Assembly: GCF_013307205.1 (NCBI RefSeq) | Contig: NZ_CP028940.1 | Location: 1,099,702-1,163,701 of the forward strand | Direction of reading: 5' to 3' | Length of the DNA: 64,000 nucleotides | From: Polynucleobacter arcticus | Lineage (GTDB): Bacteria > Pseudomonadota > Gammaproteobacteria > Burkholderiales > Burkholderiaceae | In this document: positions 28,633-38,990 of the stretch, piece after piece | Layout of the letters: every line of letters begins with the position of its first letter | How positions within the stretch are numbered: the stretch's first letter is position 1 | Program-made: the position numbers and the translations under genes | The notes under the pieces: generated by a model | The model's input: only the letters and a program-made list of their open reading frames with translations | Told to the model about the DNA's origin: nothing | Database searches by the model: none

Positions 28633-29211
28633 TTAGGTGTTTTGTAATACCGATTTGGCAAGTAATAGATCTTGCCAAAACAAGGCCTTATTCTTTGGAC
28701 TTGCAAGCAGCTGATTGAATTCAAAAGTAGCAATCAGCGGTAAATCTTCAGCACCATCAGCACTCATGGCCAAGACAGTTTCTCGTAATTCAGCCAACCC
28801 ATCGCGCTCACCCGATAACTTTTGTGCGGCAGGGCCACCAAAAGCTAACGCCACTATGGGCGTTCCATCTTGCGGCAATAGTTCAGGGTTGAATGTTTCC
28901 AAAGGACTTTTCCAAGTCCACTCTTGTGGGGTTAAGCCCAGCACCCGAATCGTATTCTGAAAAAGGACTTCTGCTTCACCTTGAGGCTTGCTACCAAAAA
29001 ACCACCAGATTCCATAAGACACTCTTACTTTTGCTTCAGTGGTCGAAGTAGTTTCATTTGCCACCATCGTTTCATTGACAGCATTGAGTGCCTGACTACC
29101 ACTTTCCTCTGCAGCAACTATCGCTTGGCTTGTATTTGGAGAAGCATCCCGTAAAGTCCACTCGGTAATACCCATCTCTTTAAGAAAAGTGGAGTTGGCA
29201 GGCATGTTCAT
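28633..29211 (-). CDS. Probable DNA polymerase III psi subunit (HolD-like)
   Basis: A 192-residue protein that would usually be labelled hypothetical. Its N-terminus FLKEMGITEWTLRD (residues 9-22) closely resembles the start of E. coli HolD (LQQLGITQWSLRR), the part that binds the chi subunit. Its C-terminus FNQLLASPKNKALFWQDLLL resembles the HolD end (ANPTARAALWQQI). A middle Thr/Ser/Ala-rich segment (about 28-62) makes it longer than the 137-residue E. coli protein. In E. coli holD overlaps rimI; here it also overlaps rimI by 4 bases, though downstream of it. The C-terminal pattern also occurs in family 4 uracil-DNA glycosylases, which are often next to rimI in this class, but no glycosylase active-site motifs or Fe-S cysteines are present. 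The assignment rests on two motifs and context. Confidence 0.55.
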   Translation of the reverse strand: MNMPANSTFLKEMGITEWTLRDASPNTSQAIVAAEESGSQALNAVNETMVANETTSTTEAKVRVSYGIWWFFGSKPQGEAEVLFQNTIRVLGLTPQEWTWKSPLETFNPELLPQDGTPIVALAFGGPAAQKLSGERDGLAELRETVLAMSADGAEDLPLIATFEFNQLLASPKNKALFWQDLLLAKSVLQNT

Positions 29212-29753
29212 ACCTCAAGCTTAATCGATTTAGCAAAAACCCATGCATCTTCACGCAAACCACTTGCGACATCTACAGGGTAATAGTTTTTACGCGTACC
29301 AATTTGCTCATAGCCCAAGCTCTGGTAAAGCTGAAGCGCATTCATATTGCTTGGTCTAACTTCTAGGATGATCCGTGGCATGCCTTGCTGAGCGGCAACG
29401 CCTTCAATCGCATGCATCATTTTTGCGCCAATACCCAGACGACGTAGTTTTGGTGATACGGTGATGTTGAGGAGATGCAACTCATCTACTCCAGGAAACA
29501 AGATGCAATAGGCCCACAGAATCTCTGGATCCAAATAACTGCCTTTTACCGCATCAGCTAGTTGTGGTCTCACGCAATAGGCCCAATGCCCTGCAGCAAG
29601 GGAGTCGGAAAAATTACCTTTAGTCCATGGATGTATATGTGAAACCGATTCAATTGACAAAACTGCATTAAGGTCTGCAGTCGTCATCGGCAAGAAAGAA
29701 AGCTCGGATACCCCTTCTGCACCAGACTGTAATGCGCTGTTGTTATCAACCAT
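29208..29753 (-). CDS. rimI: Ribosomal protein S18-alanine N-acetyltransferase RimI
   Basis: A 181-residue GNAT-family acetyltransferase. The acetyl-CoA loop is in SPKLRRLGIGAKMMHAIE and the C-terminal signature EVRPSNMNALQLYQSLGYEQIGTRKNYY is typical of RimI. An N-terminal extension of about 20 residues precedes the conserved core (LPMTTADLNAVLSIE). It overlaps tsaB by 8 bases upstream and the holD-like gene by 4 bases downstream, so the three are a tight operon. Confidence 0.92.
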   Translation of the reverse strand: MVDNNSALQSGAEGVSELSFLPMTTADLNAVLSIESVSHIHPWTKGNFSDSLAAGHWAYCVRPQLADAVKGSYLDPEILWAYCILFPGVDELHLLNITVSPKLRRLGIGAKMMHAIEGVAAQQGMPRIILEVRPSNMNALQLYQSLGYEQIGTRKNYYPVDVASGLREDAWVFAKSIKLEV

Positions 29754-30468
29754 GTTGTTGGCTGCGCTCTACAGAGGTCAGTGCAACTTTATTACGAACA
29801 TAGAGGGGCTCTAGCAGATGAACATCTTGCTGCAGACCTTTGCGCCACATATCTTGTGCGCAAGCCAAAACACCTTGTGCATTAACACGAATATCGAGAC
29901 CCAAGTGGCTAGCGGGAGGTGGACTCTTAATGGATGCAAACAGACGGTCTCCAAACTCCAAAATGGCATTACCGGCAAGATACTCGATATTACCCAACTC
30001 CACTAATTCCGGGCTACTTAAATGGATATCCCCCAAACGCTGCGGCACTTGATTGTGAACTGTTCGATACTTTGCCCAATAGACTTCACCCATGCGAGCA
30101 TCCACAGCAATAGCGAAAGATTGGGCGCTGCTGCTAATAAATCCAGGCTCTAGTACCAATTGGTTAGCCATGGCATCCAAACTGGCTACAGGCAATACGG
30201 GTAACTTGGCAGCAGTTGCTAGACCCTGGACAACAGCAACACCCAAACGAACGCCAGTGAAAGCACCGGGACCAATGTCAACAGCAATGGCATCAAGTGA
30301 GGAGAGTTTGCTGGCGGTCTCATTGAGCAATTCTTCAACCCAAGGCAATAGGAGTTGACTAGCGCCCGCCGACACCTGGCGGTGACGGACTAACGGGCTT
30401 TCATCATCTAAAGATAAGGCCACCGAACACCATGCAGAGGAGGTGTCGATGGCCAGTATGCGGGTCAA
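29746..30468 (-). CDS. tsaB: tRNA t6A biosynthesis protein TsaB
   Basis: A 240-residue member of the ASKHA/TsaD-like fold that supports TsaD in threonylcarbamoylation of A37 in ANN-decoding tRNAs. It begins ILAIDTSSAWCSVALSL and has IAVDIGPGAFTGVRLGV, the TsaB hallmark. It lacks the metal-binding histidines of TsaD, as expected. It is first in the tsaB-rimI-holD-like operon. The gap to the upstream VOC gene is 19 bases, so the operon may begin further upstream. Confidence 0.93.
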   Translation of the reverse strand: MTRILAIDTSSAWCSVALSLDDESPLVRHRQVSAGASQLLLPWVEELLNETASKLSSLDAIAVDIGPGAFTGVRLGVAVVQGLATAAKLPVLPVASLDAMANQLVLEPGFISSSAQSFAIAVDARMGEVYWAKYRTVHNQVPQRLGDIHLSSPELVELGNIEYLAGNAILEFGDRLFASIKSPPPASHLGLDIRVNAQGVLACAQDMWRKGLQQDVHLLEPLYVRNKVALTSVERSQQHG

Positions 30469-30487
30469 TTTAGGCTCACTTTATTGC

Positions 30488-30952
30488 TTATGTACTTAGA
30501 CCCGCAATGATAGCTGGTGGAGCCTGAACCAGCTCTATTAATACGCCCTCACCGCAAAATGGAAATTCTTCATTTCCCTTAGGGTGCACAAAGGTGATGT
30601 CATAACCTGCCGCCCCCTTACGAATGCCACCGGGTGCAAAACGTAGACCTTGTTCTGACAGCCATTCCACAGCAATCGGAAGATCATCAACCCAGAGGCC
30701 AATATGATTTAAAGGCGTCTGATGAACAGCAGGTTTTTTGTCGACATCTAATGGCTGCATGAGATCGACTTCAATCTCATGTGCACCATGGCCAATTGCG
30801 CAAATATCTTCATCCACGTTTTCACGCTCAGATACAAAGGTACTCTTGTATTCAAAACCCAATAAATCTACCCAAAGCTTTCGAAGGCGATCCTTATCTG
30901 CACCGCCAATAGCAACCTGCTGAATACCTAATATTTTAAATGGCTTATTCAC
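30488..30952 (-). CDS. VOC-family protein, probable methylmalonyl-CoA epimerase-like
   Basis: A 154-residue vicinal-oxygen-chelate protein with two glyoxalase-like halves. Its position directly behind pccA, with pccB, meaB and scpA, suggests the (S)/(R)-methylmalonyl-CoA epimerase needed between carboxylase and mutase. The second half has the expected His83 (LNHIGLWV) and Glu140 (LIELVQAP). However, the first metal ligand, normally His in a (D/E)HIxIAV motif, is Gln12 here (IQQVAIGG). Either the site uses a different ligand set or the protein has another activity on a related thioester. I am confident of the fold, less so of the reaction. Confidence 0.6.
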   Translation of the reverse strand: MNKPFKILGIQQVAIGGADKDRLRKLWVDLLGFEYKSTFVSERENVDEDICAIGHGAHEIEVDLMQPLDVDKKPAVHQTPLNHIGLWVDDLPIAVEWLSEQGLRFAPGGIRKGAAGYDITFVHPKGNEEFPFCGEGVLIELVQAPPAIIAGLST

Positions 30953-30960
30953 GATGCGCC

Positions 30961-32997
30961 TTATTCGAAACGGATAATCAATTGATCAACTGCCAGACTT
31001 TCGCCTACATTAGCGCAAACTTCAGCAACTACGCCGTCTTGAGCAGCAAGCAAAGTATTCTCCATTTTCATTGCTTCAATCGCAGCTAATTTTTGACCGG
31101 CTGTGACTGTATCACCAGCTTTGACAGCAATATTGGTTAATAGCCCGGGCATCGGTGACATCACTAATTTAGAGGTATCCGGTGGAACTTTCACCAACAT
31201 GCGACGCTGTAACTCTGCGCCTAGAGGACTTAAAACCATGCATTCGTATTGCGCGCCATCTAAAATTAATGTGTATTTGACGCCATTTCGCTCGACTTGC
31301 GCCGTGACATGTTGAGCGCCATTAATAGTTGCGCGCAAACAAATCTCGCCTGGGCGCCAATTGCTAGCGATATCGTAACGACTAATATCGCCTTCTTGTT
31401 CAATATAGACAGAGTAAATACCATCTTTCAACTCAACTCGAATTGGAATCTCTTGGATATCTTCACTAGAGCCAACACGCGCACCAGTCACAACGACAAA
31501 CTGTTTTGCTATTGTCATTTCATGACCAGCTAATTGACCATCAATCATCTGGATATGCTCAAGATAACGATAACGCATAAAAGCAGCGAGCGCTGCTAAG
31601 CGTCTAGGATCCGAGGGTTGTACAGAATCTTTTTTGAAACCATCCGGGTATTCTTCAGCAATAAAGCCAGTAGTGAAATCGCCAGATACGAAGCGTGGGT
31701 GTTGCAATAAAGCCGCCTGAAAAGGAATATTTGAATGAATGCCGCGAATCACGAAATCATTCAGTGCGGCACGCATCTTTTCAATTGCCTCAGTACGATC
31801 TTTGCCATGAACAATTAACTTCGCAATCATGGAGTCGTAGTACATCGGAATCTCGCCACCCTCGTAGACACCGGTATCTACACGAACGCCATCCTTCTCG
31901 GCTGGAGGTCGATATTTCACCAATCGTCCAGTCGATGGTAAGAAATTGCGAAATGGGTCATCGGCGTTAATACGGCATTCCATTGACCAGCCATTGAGTT
32001 GAATATCTTCTTGCTTAAATGCTAACTGCTCACCAGCAGCCACCCGAATCATCTGCTCTACTAGATCAAGACCCGTGATACCTTCCGTGACTGGGTGCTC
32101 TACCTGTAAACGGGTATTCATCTCCAGGAAGTAGAAGGACTTATCCTTGCCCACCACAAATTCCACAGTACCTGCAGATTGGTAATTCACAGCCTTCGCC
32201 AAAGAAACGGCTTGCTCTCCCATTGCCTTACGAGTGGCAGGATCAATAAATGGGGATGGGGCTTCTTCAATCACCTTTTGATGACGCCGTTGAATCGAGC
32301 AATCACGCTCACCCAGATACACAATGTTCCCCTTCGAGTCACCTAGCACCTGAATCTCAATATGGCGCGGACCTTCTACAAATTTCTCAATGAAGACACG
32401 GTCATCTCCAAAACTATTGAGCGCTTCAGTACGGCAAGCCGTAAATCCCTCGAAAGCCTCTTTGTCGTTAAAGGCTACCCGCAATCCCTTGCCGCCACCA
32501 CCTGCAGAAGCCTTAATCATGACTGGATAACCAATGCCCTGAGCAATCTTGACAGCATCTTCTGCCTTTTCAATCGCTTCATTAAAACCAGGAATCGTAT
32601 TAACCTTCGCTTCTATGGCTAATTTTTTGGAGGCAATCTTGTCGCCCATAGCTGCAATCGACTGATATTTAGGGCCGATGAAAACGATACCCTCTTCCTC
32701 GCAGCGACGGGCAAACTGTTCATTTTCAGACAGAAATCCGTACCCAGGATGAACTGCTTCAGCACCAGTATCTTTACAGGCCTGAATGATGCGATCGATC
32801 AGTAGATAGGATTCACGTGATGGTGCTGGCCCTATACACACAGCCTCATCAGCCATTTGCACATGACGCGCCTCTCTATCCGCTTCGGAATACACAGCCA
32901 CCGTCTTGATGCCCATCTTCTTGGCTGTTTTCATCACACGGCAAGCAATCTCACCGCGATTCGCAATCAAAATCTTCTTAAACATTTTCGTAGTCAT
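30961..32997 (-). CDS. pccA: Propionyl/acetyl-CoA carboxylase alpha subunit (biotin carboxylase + BCCP)
   Basis: A 678-residue subunit that carboxylates biotin with bicarbonate and ATP and carries the biotin to PccB. It contains the biotin carboxylase N-terminal domain ([14 protein letters not shown]), ATP-grasp domain ([27 protein letters not shown]), the BC C-terminal domain, a BT linker, and a C-terminal biotinyl domain with biotin Lys644 in EAMKMEN. The 14-base gap to pccB and the context with scpA and meaB favour propionyl-CoA as substrate over acetyl- or methylcrotonyl-CoA. Confidence 0.9.
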   Translation of the reverse strand: MTTKMFKKILIANRGEIACRVMKTAKKMGIKTVAVYSEADREARHVQMADEAVCIGPAPSRESYLLIDRIIQACKDTGAEAVHPGYGFLSENEQFARRCEEEGIVFIGPKYQSIAAMGDKIASKKLAIEAKVNTIPGFNEAIEKAEDAVKIAQGIGYPVMIKASAGGGGKGLRVAFNDKEAFEGFTACRTEALNSFGDDRVFIEKFVEGPRHIEIQVLGDSKGNIVYLGERDCSIQRRHQKVIEEAPSPFIDPATRKAMGEQAVSLAKAVNYQSAGTVEFVVGKDKSFYFLEMNTRLQVEHPVTEGITGLDLVEQMIRVAAGEQLAFKQEDIQLNGWSMECRINADDPFRNFLPSTGRLVKYRPPAEKDGVRVDTGVYEGGEIPMYYDSMIAKLIVHGKDRTEAIEKMRAALNDFVIRGIHSNIPFQAALLQHPRFVSGDFTTGFIAEEYPDGFKKDSVQPSDPRRLAALAAFMRYRYLEHIQMIDGQLAGHEMTIAKQFVVVTGARVGSSEDIQEIPIRVELKDGIYSVYIEQEGDISRYDIASNWRPGEICLRATINGAQHVTAQVERNGVKYTLILDGAQYECMVLSPLGAELQRRMLVKVPPDTSKLVMSPMPGLLTNIAVKAGDTVTAGQKLAAIEAMKMENTLLAAQDGVVAEVCANVGESLAVDQLIIRFE

Positions 32998-33011
32998 GAT
33001 GTATCGGCGCC

Positions 33012-34544
33012 TTAAAGGGGAATATTGCCGTGTTTACGAGCTGGGTTAGTGAGCTCTTTATCTTTAAGCATGGCCAAGGACCGTGAGATACGCTTGCGGG
33101 TTTCATGTGGCAGGATCACATCGTCAATATAACCACGACGGCCTGCAACAAAAGGATTGGCAAACTTGGCTTTGTATTCAGCTTCACGTGCAGTGATTTT
33201 CTCGGGGTTTGACTTCTCCTCTCGGAAGATGATCTCTACAGCACCTTTCGGACCCATGACAGCAATTTCAGCTGAGGGCCAGGCAAAGTTAACATCCCCA
33301 CGCAGATGCTTAGAGGCCATCACGTCATAAGCGCCTCCATATGCTTTGCGAGTAATCAATGTCACCTTCGGCACCGTGCAATCAGCATAGGCATATAGCA
33401 ATTTGGCGCCGTGCTTAATAATTCCGCCGTATTCTTGCGCTGTCCCCGGCATAAAACCAGGCACATCTACCAATGTCACGACAGGAATATTGAATGCATC
33501 ACAAAAACGCACAAAACGTGCAGCTTTAATGGATGCCTTGATGTCTAAGCAACCTGCCAACACTAAAGGCTGATTAGCAACAATCCCAATCGAGCGACCT
33601 TCCATACGGGCAAAGCCGATCAAAATATTTTTTGCATAGTCTGGCTGTAATTCAAAGAACTCACCATCATCGACAATCTTTTCGATCAACTCTTTCATGT
33701 CGTATGGTTGATTGGGGTTGCTTGGAACTAGGGTATCCAGTGAAAAATCAGGCTCTTCAGTACGCATCGCTCCATTGATCATGGGCGGTTTTTCACGATT
33801 AGATAATGGCAGGTAGTTAAAGAAACGACGGAGCATCATGATTGCATCCACGTCATTATCAAATGCCAAATCACAAACACCTGAGATGGTAGAGTGTGTA
33901 ATAGCACCACCCAGCTCTTCTGCAGTAACATCTTCATGCGTCACAGTCTTGACCACTTCTGGTCCAGTGACAAACATATATGAGCTATCTTTAACCATGA
34001 AAATGAAGTCCGTTAGCGCTGGCGAGTAGACAGCGCCGCCAGCTGATGGCCCCATGATCAGAGAAATTTGTGGAATGACGCCAGAAGCAGTTACATTGCG
34101 CTGAAAAATTTCTGCATAGCCACCTAAAGATGCAACACCTTCTTGGATGCGTGCACCACCAGAGTCGTTCAAGCCGATGACCGGTGCACCAACTTTAATT
34201 GCTTGATCCATGATCTTGCAAATCTTCTCTGCATGGGCCTCCGAAAGAGAGCCACCCAAAACAGTAAAGTCTTGTGAGAATACAAACACTAGACGACCAT
34301 TAATCATGCCGTAACCCGTCACAACGCCATCGCCAGGGACGGCTTGATCAGCCATACCAAAATCATGGCAGCGGTGTTCTACAAACATATCCCATTCTTC
34401 AAAAGTTCCCGCATCCAACAAAAGCTCAATGCGCTCACGTGCAGTGAGCTTACCCTTTGCATGTTGAGCGGCAATACGCTTTTGACCGCCACCGAGTCTG
34501 GCAAGTTCACGCTTGGCTTCAAGCTGCTGAATGATTTCTTTCAT
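33012..34544 (-). CDS. pccB: Propionyl-CoA carboxylase beta subunit (carboxyltransferase)
   Basis: A 510-residue carboxyltransferase that moves CO2 from biotin to propionyl-CoA, giving methylmalonyl-CoA. The N- and C-terminal crotonase-like halves are complete, with oxyanion-hole regions around [12 protein letters not shown] and [16 protein letters not shown] in the first, and [14 protein letters not shown] in the second. The length and the conserved [20 protein letters not shown] stretch are typical of PccB. It sits between meaB (9 bases upstream) and pccA (14 bases downstream). Confidence 0.92.
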   Translation of the reverse strand: MKEIIQQLEAKRELARLGGGQKRIAAQHAKGKLTARERIELLLDAGTFEEWDMFVEHRCHDFGMADQAVPGDGVVTGYGMINGRLVFVFSQDFTVLGGSLSEAHAEKICKIMDQAIKVGAPVIGLNDSGGARIQEGVASLGGYAEIFQRNVTASGVIPQISLIMGPSAGGAVYSPALTDFIFMVKDSSYMFVTGPEVVKTVTHEDVTAEELGGAITHSTISGVCDLAFDNDVDAIMMLRRFFNYLPLSNREKPPMINGAMRTEEPDFSLDTLVPSNPNQPYDMKELIEKIVDDGEFFELQPDYAKNILIGFARMEGRSIGIVANQPLVLAGCLDIKASIKAARFVRFCDAFNIPVVTLVDVPGFMPGTAQEYGGIIKHGAKLLYAYADCTVPKVTLITRKAYGGAYDVMASKHLRGDVNFAWPSAEIAVMGPKGAVEIIFREEKSNPEKITAREAEYKAKFANPFVAGRRGYIDDVILPHETRKRISRSLAMLKDKELTNPARKHGNIPL

Positions 34545-34553
34545 AACTATTCC

Positions 34554-35579
34554 TTAGAAAAATTCGTGCCCCATTGCCTCAAGTAAACGCCTTGCCGCAA
34601 CTGAAGCAGCCATAGTTCCTTGATTTACTTGAGCGCTTAAATCAGGCAACAGTGCCTGAACTGCTGGGTGGTTCTGAAAAGCATTTTTAAGTCCAGCATC
34701 AATTCGATCCGACATCCAAGCGCCTGATTGTGCTTTGCGACGAGCCTGTAGGAGACCGTTTGCATTTTGTAGTTCTTGGAAACGTAGAATTTTTTCCCAC
34801 AACTCTGGCAGTCCCACTCCTTCTAAAGCACTCAGAGTCATTACGGTGGGATGCCAAAACTCTTGATTGTGAGAAGCGTGTTCAGGGTTTCCCTGAAAAC
34901 CCAAAAGACGAAGCGAACTCGTAATAAATAATTGCGCACGCATGGCGGCATCAGGATCGATATCCGCCTTATTGATCACAATCAGATCGGCAATTTCCAT
35001 AACGCCTTTTTTAATGGCCTGAAGATCATCGCCAGCATTAGGTAATTGCATTAGCAAGAACATGTCTGTCATGCCAGCAACTGCAATCTCACTTTGCCCA
35101 ACCCCGACCGTTTCTACGATCACAATGTCAAAACCAGCTGCCTCAGCAACCAACATGGCTTCACGGGTTTTTTCAGCAACACCGCCTAAGGTACAGGAAG
35201 ATGGGCTTGGTCGAATGAACGCGTTATCCAAAACGGATAGCCTTTCCATACGAGTTTTATCGCCCAAAATAGACCCCCCAGATAGACTGGAAGAAGGATC
35301 GATTGCAAGCACAGCAACACGGTGGCCCTTGTTAATCAAATACAAGCCGAGGGTTTCAATCAAAGTCGATTTACCCACACCAGGGACTCCAGAAATCCCA
35401 AGACGAAACGACTTTCCGGTCTTCGGCAATAAAGCATTGAGCACGTCATCCGCACGTTTGCGGTGATCCATGCGAGTAGATTCAAGCAAAGTAATAATCT
35501 TAGCTAAAGCACGGCGCTGTAATGACGAAGGCTCGCTAGTGAGATCATTCACTAAAGTTTGGTCGACTACATTAAGCAT
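34554..35579 (-). CDS. meaB: Methylmalonyl-CoA mutase-associated GTPase MeaB
   Basis: A 341-residue G3E-class P-loop GTPase that guards cofactor loading and protects methylmalonyl-CoA mutase from inactivation. Walker A is GVPGVGKS (64-71); base-recognition NKAD and the switch region VETVGVGQSE are present. The C-terminal dimerisation arm (QSGAWMSDRIDAGLKNAF) is complete. It lies 27 bases downstream of scpA, and scpA-meaB pairing is widespread, which supports MeaB over other G3E proteins such as HypB or UreG. Confidence 0.93.
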   Translation of the reverse strand: MLNVVDQTLVNDLTSEPSSLQRRALAKIITLLESTRMDHRKRADDVLNALLPKTGKSFRLGISGVPGVGKSTLIETLGLYLINKGHRVAVLAIDPSSSLSGGSILGDKTRMERLSVLDNAFIRPSPSSCTLGGVAEKTREAMLVAEAAGFDIVIVETVGVGQSEIAVAGMTDMFLLMQLPNAGDDLQAIKKGVMEIADLIVINKADIDPDAAMRAQLFITSSLRLLGFQGNPEHASHNQEFWHPTVMTLSALEGVGLPELWEKILRFQELQNANGLLQARRKAQSGAWMSDRIDAGLKNAFQNHPAVQALLPDLSAQVNQGTMAASVAARRLLEAMGHEFF

Positions 35580-35606
35580 GCGGATGCGTCCTTATTTAGT
35601 CTGCGC

Positions 35607-37802
35607 TTACTGTGGCTTTGTAGATTTACGAATCTGCTCTAGTACATCCTTAGCTGAAGCCGGAATCGGGGTACCGGGTCCATAAATGCCTTTGACACCA
35701 GCTTCGTACAAGAACTCGTAATCCTGTCTTGGAATAACGCCGCCAACGAAAACGATGATGTCATCGGATCCCTGTCTTTTGAGCTCCGCGATGATCGCGG
35801 GAACTAAAGTCTTGTGACCTGCTGCTAACGTAGAGACTCCAAGAGCATGAACGTCATTCTCGATCGCTTGTCGAGCACACTCCTCTGGAGTTTGAAACAA
35901 AGGACCTATGTCCACGTCAAAACCCAGATCGGCAAAGGCGGTCGCCACTACCTTGGCGCCACGATCATGGCCGTCCTGGCCTAGTTTTGCGATCATTACG
36001 CGTGGACGACGGCCGAAGTCTTTTGCAAATTCAGCGATTTCTACTTTCAATTTTTCCCAGCCTTCCGCTGAATCGTAAGCAGCTGCATACACACCAGTCA
36101 CTTTTTGAGTATCGGCGCGATGGCGCCCGTAAACTTTTTCTAACGCATCAGAAACTTCACCAACCGTGGCACGTAAGCGAATGGCTTGAACAGCCAACTC
36201 TAGTAAATTGCCGGAACCATCTTCTGCAGCTTGAGTTAATGCAGCTAATGCATCCTCTACCTTATGAGTGTCGCGCTTTGCTTTGATATTTTTCAATCGG
36301 ACAATTTGGCTCTCACGAACCTTATCGTTATCGATCATCAAGACATCGACTAAATCTTCTTTATCGAGCTTGTATTTATTTACCCCAACAATTACATCAG
36401 AACCAGAATCAATCTTGGCCTGCTTTTCGGCAGCAGCCGCTTCAATCTTCAGCTTAGCCCAACCACTTTCTACCGCCTTCGTCATACCACCCATAGCATC
36501 AACTTCTTGAATAATCTCCCAAGCTTTGTCAGCCATTTCTTGGGTGAGGTTTTCCATCATGTAGGAGCCGGCCCAAGGATCGATCACGCTCGTGATGTGC
36601 GTCTCTTCCTGGAGAATCAATTGGGTATTACGAGCAATGCGACTGGAGAACTCGGATGGTAAGGCAATTGCCTCATCAAATGAGTTCGTATGCAAAGACT
36701 GTGTACCACCAAACACCGCTGCCATTGCCTCTACAGTCGTACGCACAACATTGTTGTAGGGATCTTGCTCTGTTAATGACCAGCCTGATGTTTGGCAATG
36801 TGTACGTAACATTAAGGACTTTGGATTTTTAGGTTCAAATGATTTCATGATGCGCCACCACAGTAGTCGTGCTGCGCGCAACTTGGCTACTTCTAAGTAA
36901 AAGTTCATGCCAATAGCAAAGAAAAAAGAAAGGCGACCGGCAAAGCCATCGACATCTAATCCCTTGGCCAGTGCGGTTTTGACATACTCTTTACCATCCG
37001 CCAAGGTAAACGCTAATTCAAGAACTTGGTTCGCACCCGCTTCTTGCATGTGGTAACCCGAAATTGAGATCGAGTTAAATTTAGGCATATGCTTGGCGGT
37101 GTACTCAATGATGTCACCAATGATTCGAATAGAGGGCTCAGGTGGATAGATATAGGTATTACGCACCATAAACTCTTTCAGAATGTCATTCTGAATGGTC
37201 CCTGATAGCAATTCTTGTTTAACGCCCTGCTCTTCACCAGCCACAATGTAGCCTGCTAGCACAGGTAAAACTGCGCCATTCATCGTCATCGAAACAGATA
37301 CTTTGTCCAATGGAATGCCATCAAACAAAATCTTCATATCTTCTACGGAATCAATTGCGACACCAGCTTTACCAACGTCACCGGTAACACGCGGATGATC
37401 AGAGTCATAACCGCGATGTGTTGCCAAGTCAAATGCTACGGAGACACCTTGGCCACCCGCATCCAGCGCTTTTCGATAAAAGGCATTCGATTCCTCCGCG
37501 GTTGAGAAACCCGCATATTGGCGAATAGTCCATGGACGCACCGAATACATCGTTGCTTGAGGTCCGCGAACAAAAGGCTCAAATCCTGGCAATGAATGTG
37601 TGTACTGAAGGCCATCGATATCTTCTGCTGTGTACAAGGCTTTTAGATGAATTCCATCCGGGGTCTGCCAGCCCAATTTATTAATATCGCCATTAGGCGC
37701 AGACTTTTGGGCAGATTTTTTCCAGTCATCCAGATTGCTATCCGGCACATTGGGCCAACTGTTTGTTGAATTCGTTGCAGGCTTTTTTCCACTCGCACTC
37801 AT
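35607..37802 (-). CDS. scpA: Methylmalonyl-CoA mutase, large single-chain form
   Basis: Adenosylcobalamin-dependent isomerisation of (R)-methylmalonyl-CoA to succinyl-CoA. At 731 residues it combines the catalytic TIM barrel ([20 protein letters not shown], the usual signature) with a C-terminal B12-binding domain whose DxHxxG is Asp610, His612 and Gly615. This is the homodimeric Sbm/ScpA type, so no small subunit is needed. The open frame continues 37 codons upstream through the promoter region, but the ATG at 37802 has AAGGAG at 7 bases and the expected N-terminus, so it is used. The 94-bp region to the divergent gntR is too short for a cobalamin riboswitch. Confidence 0.94.
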   Translation of the reverse strand: MSASGKKPATNSTNSWPNVPDSNLDDWKKSAQKSAPNGDINKLGWQTPDGIHLKALYTAEDIDGLQYTHSLPGFEPFVRGPQATMYSVRPWTIRQYAGFSTAEESNAFYRKALDAGGQGVSVAFDLATHRGYDSDHPRVTGDVGKAGVAIDSVEDMKILFDGIPLDKVSVSMTMNGAVLPVLAGYIVAGEEQGVKQELLSGTIQNDILKEFMVRNTYIYPPEPSIRIIGDIIEYTAKHMPKFNSISISGYHMQEAGANQVLELAFTLADGKEYVKTALAKGLDVDGFAGRLSFFFAIGMNFYLEVAKLRAARLLWWRIMKSFEPKNPKSLMLRTHCQTSGWSLTEQDPYNNVVRTTVEAMAAVFGGTQSLHTNSFDEAIALPSEFSSRIARNTQLILQEETHITSVIDPWAGSYMMENLTQEMADKAWEIIQEVDAMGGMTKAVESGWAKLKIEAAAAEKQAKIDSGSDVIVGVNKYKLDKEDLVDVLMIDNDKVRESQIVRLKNIKAKRDTHKVEDALAALTQAAEDGSGNLLELAVQAIRLRATVGEVSDALEKVYGRHRADTQKVTGVYAAAYDSAEGWEKLKVEIAEFAKDFGRRPRVMIAKLGQDGHDRGAKVVATAFADLGFDVDIGPLFQTPEECARQAIENDVHALGVSTLAAGHKTLVPAIIAELKRQGSDDIIVFVGGVIPRQDYEFLYEAGVKGIYGPGTPIPASAKDVLEQIRKSTKPQ

Positions 37803-37856
37803 AAAGCGCTCCTTTGGCTTTACTACGTTGTCACTAAAAATGAACACCCATTTTGC

Positions 37857-37891
37857 TTGACATTTCTGAATTTGTCTAGATACTGTATACA
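37857..37891 (+). promoter_or_regulatory. Candidate gntR promoter with overlapping palindromic operator
   Basis: A perfect -35 TTGACA (37857-37862), then an 18-base spacer and TACTGT (37881-37886) as a poor -10. The palindrome TGTATACA (37884-37891), the core of many GntR/FadR-family operators, overlaps the -10 and ends 5 bases before the gntR ATG. Binding here would block gntR transcription and could also affect the divergent scpA operon. Confidence 0.45.
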
Positions 37892-37896
37892 TAATT

Positions 37897-38535
37897 ATGA
37901 ATACAAAACTCATTAACAGGCCACTTTACGAAGATGTTGCCGAACGTCTGCGAGAGCAAATCTTTGCTCATGAATTAGCTCCAGGTAGCTGGTTGGATGA
38001 GCAAAGTCTGGCTTTAGCATTTGGCATTAGCCGCACACCCATGCGTGAAGCAATCAAAGTACTTGCCTCAGAGGGGCTCGTAACCACCAAAATGAATAAA
38101 GGTGCTTACGTTACTGAGGTTGAAAGGCGTGATTTAGAGCAAATCTTTACTGTTCTATCCCTCCTGGAGGGTCAGGCTGCAAAAGAAACGGCTCTCAAGG
38201 CAACTGAAGCGCAACTGACCCAGCTAGATGATCTGCACCACCGCCTAGAAAAGGCTGCAGCTGACAGAGATATGGGCCAATTTTTTGAGATTAATGTCAA
38301 ATTTCATGAATTGATCCAAGAAATTGCCGGCAACCCTTGGATGAATGGAGTCATCGCTGATTTACGCAAAGTTCTTAAACTACAAAGGCGAGATTCATTA
38401 AGTAGGAATGGTCGCTTGCTAAGCTCACTAATTGAGCATCGCGAGATTCTCCAAGCCATCCTCAAAAGAGATCCTTTAGCTGCCGAAGCAGCTATGCGTA
38501 AACACCTGGCTCATGGACTGGAAGCAGCCCAGTAA
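37897..38535 (+). CDS. GntR-family transcriptional regulator (FCD domain)
   Basis: A 212-residue regulator with an N-terminal winged helix-turn-helix ([18 protein letters not shown] to [16 protein letters not shown], residues about 9-75) and a C-terminal FCD ligand-binding domain of helices ending [20 protein letters not shown]. FadR-subfamily members usually respond to organic acids or acyl-CoA-type metabolites. Because it is divergent from the scpA-meaB-pccB-pccA cluster, control of propionyl-CoA metabolism is the natural inference, with a pathway intermediate as ligand. The ATG is only a few bases from the predicted transcription start, so the mRNA leader would be very short. Confidence 0.85.
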   Translation: MNTKLINRPLYEDVAERLREQIFAHELAPGSWLDEQSLALAFGISRTPMREAIKVLASEGLVTTKMNKGAYVTEVERRDLEQIFTVLSLLEGQAAKETALKATEAQLTQLDDLHHRLEKAAADRDMGQFFEINVKFHELIQEIAGNPWMNGVIADLRKVLKLQRRDSLSRNGRLLSSLIEHREILQAILKRDPLAAEAAMRKHLAHGLEAAQ

Positions 38536-38574
38536 TCTAACCTTAGATACAGGGAGTGAAACCCCTTAAAGAAC

Positions 38575-38603
38575 AAAGGCTTAGGTGATCAACCTAAGCC
38601 TTT
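38575..38603. terminator. Bidirectional terminator between gntR and cytochrome gene
   Basis: A 12-bp perfect stem, AAAGGCTTAGGT and ACCTAAGCCTTT, with loop GATCA, lies between convergent genes. The T tracts on either side are short (TTT), so it is a moderate terminator in both directions. Confidence 0.65.
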
Positions 38604-38628
38604 CGGTAAATACTAGAGTGCTGGAATT

Positions 38629-38973
38629 CTATTTCTTTACTACGAAATTTCCAGGCAGTGATGCGATATAAGCAGCCATATCCTTAAGATCGGCATCGGA
38701 AAAGGGTTGGGACTGAGAGCTCATAATTGCATTATTGCGACCAAATTGAGGATTGGAATTGCCCACTTGATAGGCGCGTAAGGCATAGTAAAGATATTCT
38801 GGATATTGTCCAGCTAGCTTTGGATAAGCAGGTAGGATTGGCGCATTGAGGTTGGCACCGTGACAGGCGGCGCAATTGGCCTTCTCTACCAGAGTCTTAC
38901 CTTTGTCAATGCTAGAAGCTTGAGCAAAGCCAATGCTGGAAAATAAAATAGCAGTAATCAGTGCGAATTTCAT
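38629..38973 (-). CDS. Small periplasmic cytochrome c (c553/c4-like), second of a pair
   Basis: A 114-residue monoheme cytochrome c with signal peptide MKFALITAILFSSIGFAQAS. The heme site is CAACH (Cys34, Cys37, His38), and the distal Met is probably in NNAIMSSQS. The segment GQYPEYLYYALRAYQVG is typical of the class I c4/c553 group that passes electrons to oxidases. The ATG at 38973 is chosen over one 21 bases upstream because it starts the signal peptide and has AGAGA upstream. It follows the other cytochrome gene after 17 bases. Confidence 0.88.
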   Translation of the reverse strand: MKFALITAILFSSIGFAQASSIDKGKTLVEKANCAACHGANLNAPILPAYPKLAGQYPEYLYYALRAYQVGNSNPQFGRNNAIMSSQSQPFSDADLKDMAAYIASLPGNFVVKK

Positions 38974-38990
38974 AAACGTGTCTCTAAAAA

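Noticed and set aside
35062..35466. 134-residue plus-strand frame
   Set aside because: Antisense to meaB, no support.
37803..37896. Cobalamin riboswitch before the B12-dependent mutase
   Set aside because: Only 94 bases are available and no B12-box is visible.
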